Of a stretch of DNA of 11,840 nt, positions 1 to 5,445 are shown one piece after another. Position numbers and translations under genes: made by a program. This DNA comes from Rickettsiales bacterium UBA1997. Lineage in GTDB: Bacteria; Pseudomonadota; Alphaproteobacteria; Rickettsiales; UBA1997. Within the stretch, counting starts at the first letter, position 1. Each line of letters begins with the position of its first letter. Location: NCBI GenBank assembly GCA_002335845.1, contig DDCV01000064.1:255-12094 (forward strand), written 5' to 3'. The notes below the pieces were generated by a model. That model saw only the letters and a program-made list of their open reading frames with translations, was not told the origin of the DNA and searched no databases.

Positions 1-21
1 CAGGATCAAACTCTCAAGTTT
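1..21 (-). rRNA. rrs: 16S ribosomal RNA, 5' end only (runs off the left edge)
   Basis: Read on the minus strand, the first bases of the window give the conserved start of bacterial 16S rRNA (AGAGTTTGATCCTG, the classic 27F primer site), preceded by AAACTTG. This resembles the alphaproteobacterial 16S start. The mature 5' end is placed at about position 21 by alignment from memory with the E. coli start and could be off by a few bases. Only about 21 nt are present; the rest lies outside the window. The gene has its own promoter and leader (22-344). Whether 23S and 5S follow, or are located elsewhere as in many Rickettsiales, cannot be seen here. Confidence 0.93.
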
Positions 22-40
22 GAAACTTTTCTAGCTCATT

Positions 41-60
41 AGAATTAACAAGTTAATTCT
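41..60 (-). repeat. Inverted repeat / hairpin just upstream of mature 16S
   Basis: AGAATTAAC (41-49) and GTTAATTCT (52-60) are exact reverse complements, giving up to 9 bp around AA, or about 8 bp with a usable 4-nt loop. It sits 20 nt from the predicted 16S 5' end, so it could affect maturation. It could instead compete with the long-range processing stem. Confidence 0.5.
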
Positions 61-66
61 AAGAGA

Positions 67-84
67 TAGTACGAGCATGTACTA
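67..84 (-). repeat. Inverted repeat / hairpin in 16S leader
   Basis: TAGTAC (67-72) and GTACTA (79-84) form a perfect 6-bp stem with a 6-nt loop. It is the middle of three hairpins leading up to the mature 16S end. Confidence 0.45.
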
Positions 85-110
85 CCGTCTTAATTTTTGT
101 TACTTTTTGC

Positions 111-136
111 GTTGTGTTAAATTAATTAAACACAAC
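111..136 (-). repeat. Inverted repeat / hairpin in 16S leader
   Basis: GTTGTGTT pairs with AACACAAC in a perfect 8-bp stem around a 10-nt AT-only centre that is itself nearly self-complementary. It has no T tail after it in the direction of rRNA transcription, so it is more likely a leader RNA structure than a terminator. Confidence 0.6.
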
Positions 137-256
137 TACAAGTAATGTTGCAAATATTCACGATTTATAAACAGCTAATTTTGAGATAATAATAAATATA
201 TTGATGCTTGATTTTTTTAAATATATCAAGGCCACAATTAAATTTTAAAAACTAAA

Positions 257-266
257 GTTAAAAAGC
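257..266 (-). promoter_or_regulatory. boxA-like antitermination element in the 16S leader
   Basis: The minus strand reads GCTTTTTAAC, one mismatch from the GCTCTTTAAC core of E. coli rrn boxA (the NusB/S10 binding site). It sits about 45-50 nt after the predicted transcription start, as expected for an rRNA leader. A TGTGTTT resembling boxC occurs further down (134-128) but lies within a hairpin and may be chance. In such AT-rich sequence the match is suggestive only. Confidence 0.4.
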
Positions 267-315
267 TAAATTGCTAATCAATCAAAAGTTAATAAATCCA
301 AAATAAGGGAAACTC

Positions 316-344
316 ATTATTCATTCATTCTTTTTTTTTGTCAA
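316..344 (-). promoter_or_regulatory. Probable sigma-70 promoter of 16S rRNA
   Basis: On the minus strand a perfect -35 TTGACA (344-339) is followed by a 17-nt spacer beginning with an A run and then a -10 AATAAT (321-316), which matches TATAAT at 5 of 6 positions. Transcription would start near 309. It lies 17 bp beyond the holA stop codon, so the rRNA gene has its own strong promoter immediately after the tilS-holA pair. It is the best promoter match I found in the window. Confidence 0.75.
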
Positions 345-361
345 GCACGGTTTAACAAATT

Positions 362-1378
362 TTACTTATTTTTTTGCAAAAATTTATAAAAAATAAATTC
401 GCCGCTTAATCCACCTTGTTTAACCGACAATTCTAAATTTTGTAGAGCGCTTAAAATATATGAAATATTATTAATAGATGAGTTATTGAGCTGTCTTTTA
501 AAGTCTGCCTCAATTTTAAAAAATAACCTTTGCTTTTTGACAGCCGATTCAAAATCGATATTACAATTTTCAATATCGCTTTTAGCGCTATATAATTTAG
601 AAAAATAGTTGGTTAAAAAGCGTATAAGCGCAATTGAGCTAAAACCTTCATTTATTAATTTTTGCGCCTGAAATAAAGCGGTACCATATTTTTTATTAGC
701 AAAATTTTGCACAAAATCATTTGCAGAACTCTCAGATTGACTAACTATCAAATGCTCTAATTTTTCAAGATTTAATTCTTTTTCATCGCCTAAAAATAAG
801 ACTATTTTTTTTATCTCATTTTTTATTAAATCTCTTTTTTTACCAATTTTTTCAAAAATAAAATCGATAATATCATTGCTAAACTTAATGTTATTTTGCC
901 GCAATAAATCGCCAATAAATTTCTTAATCAACGCATCACCTTCCTCAAAACAAGCAATTGCTGCAAAATTAGGATTAGTCTCAAATATTTTTCTTAAGGA
1001 ATTAGATTTTTCAAGATCCCTACCTTGAATAAGAATAAAATTATCACTTTTATTGCTAAAATTATCATTATTTATCAAGGATTTGATCGCATGCGTAATT
1101 CCAACGCCACTATCATTAACCCAAATAATTTTTCTACCTCCCAACATCGGCAATGAGAAAAACTCATCTAATATAATTGTAGAATTTTCGCCCATATTTT
1201 CTTTAGAAATATTGGCTACTAAAAAAGGGTCGGAAATATTAGGTACAATTTTAAGAGCAATTTGCTTACTATAAAAATCAATCAATGAGCTTTCGGGTCC
1301 AAAAACCAAACATCCGGAAATTTTTTGCTTATCAATATTCTTAATATACTCATCAATTTTGTAGCTGGGAATTTTCAT
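362..1378 (-). CDS. holA: DNA polymerase III, delta subunit
   Basis: The 338-residue protein matches the HolA family in size (E. coli is 343 aa) and pattern. Its N-terminal AAA+-like region opens with a degenerate nucleotide-fold segment, LVFGPESSLIDFY (about residues 24-36), as in delta subunits that lack a working P-loop. A helical middle follows (about 150-210), then a C-terminal clamp-loader collar region ending in LSGEFIFYKFLQKNK. Delta is the wrench that opens the beta sliding clamp within the gamma/tau complex, a cytosolic replication role. The ATG (1378-1376) overlaps the tilS stop as ATGA, so translation is probably coupled to tilS. The stop is TAA, 17 bp before the 16S -35 box. The family diverges strongly in sequence, so the call rests on overall pattern rather than a catalytic motif. 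Confidence 0.85.
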   Translation of the reverse strand: MKIPSYKIDEYIKNIDKQKISGCLVFGPESSLIDFYSKQIALKIVPNISDPFLVANISKENMGENSTIILDEFFSLPMLGGRKIIWVNDSGVGITHAIKSLINNDNFSNKSDNFILIQGRDLEKSNSLRKIFETNPNFAAIACFEEGDALIKKFIGDLLRQNNIKFSNDIIDFIFEKIGKKRDLIKNEIKKIVLFLGDEKELNLEKLEHLIVSQSESSANDFVQNFANKKYGTALFQAQKLINEGFSSIALIRFLTNYFSKLYSAKSDIENCNIDFESAVKKQRLFFKIEADFKRQLNNSSINNISYILSALQNLELSVKQGGLSGEFIFYKFLQKNK

Positions 1379-2427
1379 AATTCTAACAATTCTTGTATTT
1401 TACTTTTACTAAATATGTGCGACCTTTTAACATTATCGTTTTCTTCGCAAGAAATCATAATAAAATCCTCATCATAATTTGCCAAAATACAGCCATAGAA
1501 ATTACGCCTTTTAGGTTCGCCACCACTCTCAATAATGTGATTATAGAAATTATTTAGCTTAGTAAAGCGCGGTTTGTAGCTTTTTTGACCCAACTCCATC
1601 AATATTAAGGCCAATATTTTGAGAGCTATTTTTTTATCAGCTTTTATAAATTTATCTTTGTTAATAAGATAAGAATCACCTCGTCTTTGCAACATCTCTT
1701 TGGCATTTTTAGCCACCAATTCATCAAATAAATCTCTTATTTCAGTAATTTCCTCACTAGCTTTTTTAACTCTTGTTTGAATCAATTCATAATCTGGTAG
1801 AAATTTTATAAAATTTCTTATACGATTGCGTAAAAATTTTTCATCTTCATTTGTCGGATCCTCAAACCATGAAATATTTCGCATATTAAGATAATCAACA
1901 AATTGACTCTTATAAAAATCAAGCAACGGCCTAACTAAAACTATATCCTTATAATGGCTAGACTCAGACATCAGCGATAAACCATCCAAGCCTGAGCCTC
2001 GAAATAAGCGAATGATAAAGTTTTCAGCAATATCTCCAATATGATGACCCAAAAAAAGATGTTTTATATTATTTTCACAGCAAAAATTATATAATAACTC
2101 ATAACGCAAATCACGCAAAACTGCTTCTATATTGCTTTGTGGCAAATTTTCTTGATTGATTTGTATTATTTTATGTTGGATTTGGTGCTTTTGCAACAAT
2201 TCTGCAACCGCCTTAGCTTCTACTAGAGAATTTAAACGCATTTGGTGATCAATTATAATAGCCACCAAGTTGATATCATTTTTTTGACAAAATTCTTGCA
2301 ACAAAAATGTCAAAGCCATCGAATCACAGCCGCCCGACAGAGCGACAGCAAAATCCTTCGGCAACGATTGATAATCTTGAAAAATATCAGAAATCTTATT
2401 TGAAAAATCTTGTATTAAGCTTTTCAT
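1375..2427 (-). CDS. tilS: tRNA(Ile)-lysidine synthetase
   Basis: TilS attaches lysine to C34 of the CAU-anticodon tRNA-Ile using ATP, changing its decoding from AUG to AUA. The N-type ATP-pyrophosphatase P-loop SGGCDS is at residues 31-36. The family segments LRDLRYELLY (about 104-113), HHIGDIAENFIIRLFRGSGLDGL (about 128-150) and DPTNEDEKFLRNRIR (about 190-204) follow in the expected order. At 350 aa it is shorter than the ~430 aa E. coli enzyme, the reduction lying in the C-terminal tRNA-binding region; short TilS proteins are known. The usual HHxDDQxE segment reads HHIGDIAE, so the first Asp and the Gln are replaced. The start is ATG with no clear Shine-Dalgarno sequence. The end overlaps holA by 4 nt, suggesting one transcript. 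The function is essential, so it is probably active. Confidence 0.9.
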   Translation of the reverse strand: MKSLIQDFSNKISDIFQDYQSLPKDFAVALSGGCDSMALTFLLQEFCQKNDINLVAIIIDHQMRLNSLVEAKAVAELLQKHQIQHKIIQINQENLPQSNIEAVLRDLRYELLYNFCCENNIKHLFLGHHIGDIAENFIIRLFRGSGLDGLSLMSESSHYKDIVLVRPLLDFYKSQFVDYLNMRNISWFEDPTNEDEKFLRNRIRNFIKFLPDYELIQTRVKKASEEITEIRDLFDELVAKNAKEMLQRRGDSYLINKDKFIKADKKIALKILALILMELGQKSYKPRFTKLNNFYNHIIESGGEPKRRNFYGCILANYDEDFIMISCEENDNVKRSHIFSKSKIQELLEL

Positions 2428-2565
2428 CTATGAGTAAATCATTTTAGAGTCTTGGTATAAGTTACAAAAAACAGCGCAAATTGGTTGGTTTTTTAACTTA
2501 GTCTTTTTATCTAAAATTTTATTTTCCAAATATATTTTGTTAAAAGGCAATAAAAAATAACCTTT

Positions 2566-2583
2566 AATAACTTATCTGTTATT
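2566..2583 (-). terminator. Weak AT-only hairpin after the frameshifted pseudopilin gene
   Basis: On the minus strand AATAAC and GTTATT form a 6-bp stem with a 6-nt loop, about 28 bp after the pseudopilin stop; a T-rich run (GGTTATTTTTT) follows a few bases later. The stem contains only two G-C pairs, so termination would be weak at best. The rest of the 183-bp gap before tilS (2428-2610) shows no gene and no promoter I can choose with confidence. Confidence 0.25.
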
Positions 2584-2610
2584 TTCACCATATAGGATTT
2601 GCTATAATTT

Positions 2611-3491
2611 TTATTCCAGATTAATGCCCCATTTTTGTGAAAGATAATTTTCCACTTTTTCAATTTCAGAATCTTTTAAACCTCGGTTAAAAACTATCAC
2701 TTCACCAATATGACCATTAAGATTTTTTCCTATATAAAAAGTTCCAAGAACATTATTAACGGTAGAAGTTGCAACAGAAGATTCTGCAAAATTATTGCCA
2801 TTGATTTTGATTAATAAATTTGAAGGTGGTCTTTTTATAAAAGAAAGTATTTTATTAGTTTTATCAAATGAAGCCACGGAAATTGATTTTAACAACCTTG
2901 CGTCCGCTTTACAACACGCACCAAAATCAAAAAAAAATTACTACTGTTCCGCGCATGAGTAGAAATCCTATTGCTGATATCACCATTTTGAAGCCAGGCA
3001 AAATTAAAAGCATTTCCACCATAGTATTTTTGCACGATAAAAAAAGATACCTCGTCTGCAGAGGCAAGATCTGTTGGCAAAATAGAACTTCTTAGCAATT
3101 GATCATTACCATCAAATCTTAAAGCTGGCAAACCGTTAATGGCGCTGCTGTTAAATTTTGGCTTTTTGTTGCTATTACTTTGAGCAACATTAATTCTTTC
3201 ATTTAAGGATTTTCGCAATGTAACATCACGCCAACTATCAACCAAGCTATTATCATTTAACTCATCTAGATTTTCCAAGCTTTTAGCAGAAGTGGCGTCA
3301 TACCAAATTGTTACACCTTTCATATAATTTAAAGGTGAGCTACTGCTAACATTTTGAGCTGCAACTACATTAAATTTCTTAACAATTTGCGAACCTTTAA
3401 CAATACCAGCTACCAATAAACCAATAATTAAAATTACTATTGATAACTCAATTAGTGAAAAGGCTTTAATTAAATTATTTTTTTGTATCAT
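2611..3491 (-). pseudogene. Pseudopilin with LamG-like domain, interrupted by one frameshift
   Basis: Two minus-strand pieces make one protein. The 5' piece (3491-2889, 200 codons) starts MIQKNNLIKA^FSLIELS, a type III/IV prepilin signal with Ala at -1, Phe at +1 and Glu at +5. A hydrophobic helix follows, then YDATSA, and INGLPALRFDG, typical of LamG/concanavalin-like proteins. The 3' piece (ending at 2611) continues with ILSFIK and ends IGEVIVFNRGL...YLSQKWGINLE, the usual LamG C-terminus. The break is at a run of nine T on the coding strand (2937-2929). One extra T joins the frames into a 293-aa protein, against 292 aa for the intact neighbour at 4347-5225. It may be a true pseudogene, a slippage-rescued or phase-variable gene, or a sequencing error. 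The 94-codon 3' piece should not be annotated as a separate gene. Confidence 0.88.
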
Positions 3492-3541
3492 GAGTTATTT
3501 TAACTTTTAATTTATTGGCCAGTGCAATAACTAGCATAATT

Positions 3542-4336
3542 TTAGTTCAAAACATCACGCATTGAATAAAAGCCATTTTTCTGAGCCGATCCCCAAATTG
3601 CTGCACGAACAGCGCCTTTAGCAAAAATATCACGACTTGAAGCTTTGTGACTTAACTCAATTCTTTCGCCATCACCAGCAAAAATAACCGAATGCTCGCC
3701 AACAACATCGCCGCCACGCATTGTAGCAAAACCAATTTCATTTTTACTTCGCGATAAATCTTTGCCAACTCTTTGCATTCTAGCATGATCCTCAAGATCA
3801 ATGCCCCTACCCTTAGCTGCGGCAGCACCTAGAGAAAGCGCAGTTCCTGAAGGAGAGTCAACTTTATTTTTATGATGCATTTCAACAATCTCAATATCAA
3901 AATCATCATGCAAGGTAGCAGCCACCTTTTCTACCAAATTAAATAATAAATTAACCCCAAGAGACATATTAGAAGACCATATCATGACACAATCTTTAGC
4001 GCATGAAGCAAATTCTGCTTTTTCTTCATCATCAAAGCCAGTAGTGCCGCAAACCATAATTTTTTTATATTGCGCACATTTTTTGGCTATTTCTAAGCTT
4101 AGCTTTGGCGAAGAAAAATCAATAATTGCATCACAAGATTGAATAAAATTATCTACATCATCAGTAATTTCGATATCATTTTTATCAAAACCCAAAAACT
4201 CTCCCAAATCATCACCTACAATATGACTATCTTTTCGAGTTAATCCGCCACCCAACTCCGCTATTTCATCTTGCATAATAAGGGTTGCAATAGTCCGCGA
4301 CATCTTGCCTCTAATTGCTGTAACTCCGATTTTCAT
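3542..4336 (-). CDS. dapB: 4-hydroxy-tetrahydrodipicolinate reductase
   Basis: DapB reduces 4-hydroxy-tetrahydrodipicolinate with NAD(P)H in the lysine / meso-diaminopimelate pathway that feeds peptidoglycan synthesis. The 264-aa length is normal (E. coli 273). Clear signatures are CGTTGF (residues 96-101), the substrate-binding and catalytic block HHKNKVDSPSGTAL (154-167, with His154/His155 and Lys158), and GEHSVIFAGDGERIELSHKA (213-232). The N-terminal dinucleotide loop, usually GxxGRMG, reads AIRGKMS (7-13), with the first and last Gly replaced. The gene starts 10 nt after the stop of the upstream pseudopilin gene and has no Shine-Dalgarno of its own, so it is likely co-transcribed. It lies between the two pseudopilin-LamG paralogues, an unrelated context for a biosynthetic enzyme. 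Confidence 0.95.
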   Translation of the reverse strand: MKIGVTAIRGKMSRTIATLIMQDEIAELGGGLTRKDSHIVGDDLGEFLGFDKNDIEITDDVDNFIQSCDAIIDFSSPKLSLEIAKKCAQYKKIMVCGTTGFDDEEKAEFASCAKDCVMIWSSNMSLGVNLLFNLVEKVAATLHDDFDIEIVEMHHKNKVDSPSGTALSLGAAAAKGRGIDLEDHARMQRVGKDLSRSKNEIGFATMRGGDVVGEHSVIFAGDGERIELSHKASSRDIFAKGAVRAAIWGSAQKNGFYSMRDVLN

Positions 4337-4346
4337 AAATTATTAA

Positions 4347-5225
4347 TTATAGATTTATACTCCATTTTTCACTAAGATATTTTTCAATTTTTTCTATCTC
4401 CACAGAATTCAAGCTTCTATCAAATATTATTATCTCGGCTATTAAACCTCGCAAAAGATTACCAACTACAAGATCAGCCTTTTTACTAACATCTAAATTG
4501 CTTGTTATAGGAACTAAAGTCATTTGATTTCCATTAACTCTAATCTCCATATTTTGTGGACTTTTAATAAAGTTAAGAATTTTATTTTTATTCCTAAACT
4601 CATCATTAAAAGCTTGCGGTGATGGATATTCATAAGTGGCTCTCTGCTGGATCATCTGACGATGCTCAAAATAAATTATATTATTACTATAAGTAGCATG
4701 CAAACTCAATCTCTGGTCGCCACTATACCAATTAATGTTTTCAGAAGCTCCATCTTTATAATTCTGCACTAAAAAAACAGTAACTTCTTCAGATTTAAAT
4801 ATATCTCTACCCAACACATCAGACTTTCTTATTATGTCAGACCCATCAAAATACAAAGCTGGCAATCCATTTATGGCATTAGATATAAATTGTGGCTTAT
4901 TACCATCAATAGATTGGGTAAGATTAATCTTTTGTGATGAAGTTTTCCTTGGCGACACATCTTTCCACTCTTCAACTAAATCATTATTAGTAAGATTAGC
5001 TAAATCTAGGCCGTTAGCCGAAGTCGCATCGTACCAAACAGTTAAATTTGGAATAATGGTAACGGGAGATCCCGATGAAATATTCTGAGCTGCTACCAAT
5101 TTAAATTTTCTTATAATATCAGAGCCCTTGGAAATGCCCGCAATCAAAAGCCCAATAATTAAAATGGCGATTGAAAGCTCAATTAAAGAAAATGCTTTTT
5201 TACTAATTTGATTAAGCTTTGCCAC
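4347..5225 (-). CDS. Pseudopilin-like protein with C-terminal LamG-like (lectin fold) domain
   Basis: This 292-aa protein has a prepilin signal, KKA^FSLIELS, with cleavage expected after Ala11, Phe12 at +1 and Glu16 at +5. The methylated N-terminal helix ILIIGLLIAG follows (about 21-30). The rest resembles LamG/concanavalin-like jelly-roll proteins: WYDATSA, INGLPALYFDG in the middle, and at the end IAEIIIFDRSLNSVEIEKIE then YLSEKWSINL. After prepilin peptidase processing it would be held in the inner membrane or assembled into a type IV pilus or type II secretion pseudopilus, exposing the globular domain. Ligand binding is inferred from fold resemblance only. The start is GTG; an in-frame TAG seven codons upstream rules out a much longer protein. 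It is the intact homologue of the frameshifted gene at 2611-3491. No pilus assembly gene is in the window. Confidence 0.85.
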   Translation of the reverse strand: MAKLNQISKKAFSLIELSIAILIIGLLIAGISKGSDIIRKFKLVAAQNISSGSPVTIIPNLTVWYDATSANGLDLANLTNNDLVEEWKDVSPRKTSSQKINLTQSIDGNKPQFISNAINGLPALYFDGSDIIRKSDVLGRDIFKSEEVTVFLVQNYKDGASENINWYSGDQRLSLHATYSNNIIYFEHRQMIQQRATYEYPSPQAFNDEFRNKNKILNFIKSPQNMEIRVNGNQMTLVPITSNLDVSKKADLVVGNLLRGLIAEIIIFDRSLNSVEIEKIEKYLSEKWSINL

Positions 5226-5445
5226 TGTAGTTATGTTTATTTTCTAGGAGCTCTTTAAGATATAATATTATTAACCCTGCAACGAGATATATTAAGTACG
5301 CTTTTAATTAGTAAAATTAAATCAATTTTAACAGAAAGCTAGTCTATTGCAATATTTTATACAAAAAAAATAAATAAACTGATGATAATTACAAACATCA
5401 CATCTAATAATGACATAACTGTTTTTCAACAACTAAAAATTCAAG
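5226..5445. promoter_or_regulatory. Divergent intergenic region between pseudopilin gene and gyrA
   Basis: This 220-bp AT-rich stretch separates two divergent transcription units and should hold promoters for both. A perfect plus-strand -10 TATAAT is at 5261-5266 but lacks a good -35 at normal spacing. TTGCAA at 5347-5352 is a possible -35 for gyrA with only a poor -10. Many chance AT matches prevent a firm choice. No ORF or strong repeat is visible. Confidence 0.4.

Larger units (their letters stand above)
22..309 (-). other. 16S rRNA leader (non-coding, about 290 nt)
   Basis: This stretch between the putative transcription start (about 309) and the mature 16S 5' end has no convincing ORF. 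It is strongly AT-rich and contains three compact inverted repeats near the rRNA (111-136, 67-84, 41-60) and a boxA-like element (257-266). Such leaders normally carry antitermination signals and one half of the RNase III processing stem. The partner half downstream of 16S is outside the window, so the processing stem cannot be tested here. Confidence 0.7.

Noticed and set aside
1053..1274. 73-codon plus-strand ORF inside holA
   Set aside because: It is antisense to a well-supported gene and has no family pattern.
2611..2895. Separate 94-codon minus-strand gene starting at a TTG-type codon
   Set aside because: Its sequence is the missing C-terminal half of the adjacent pseudopilin-LamG protein. 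It has no start signals of its own and is joined by a single-base frameshift.
5261..5266. Perfect TATAAT as a firm gyrA promoter
   Set aside because: No acceptable -35 lies 16-18 bp upstream, it is 180 bp from the gene, and the region is so AT-rich that a match is expected by chance.
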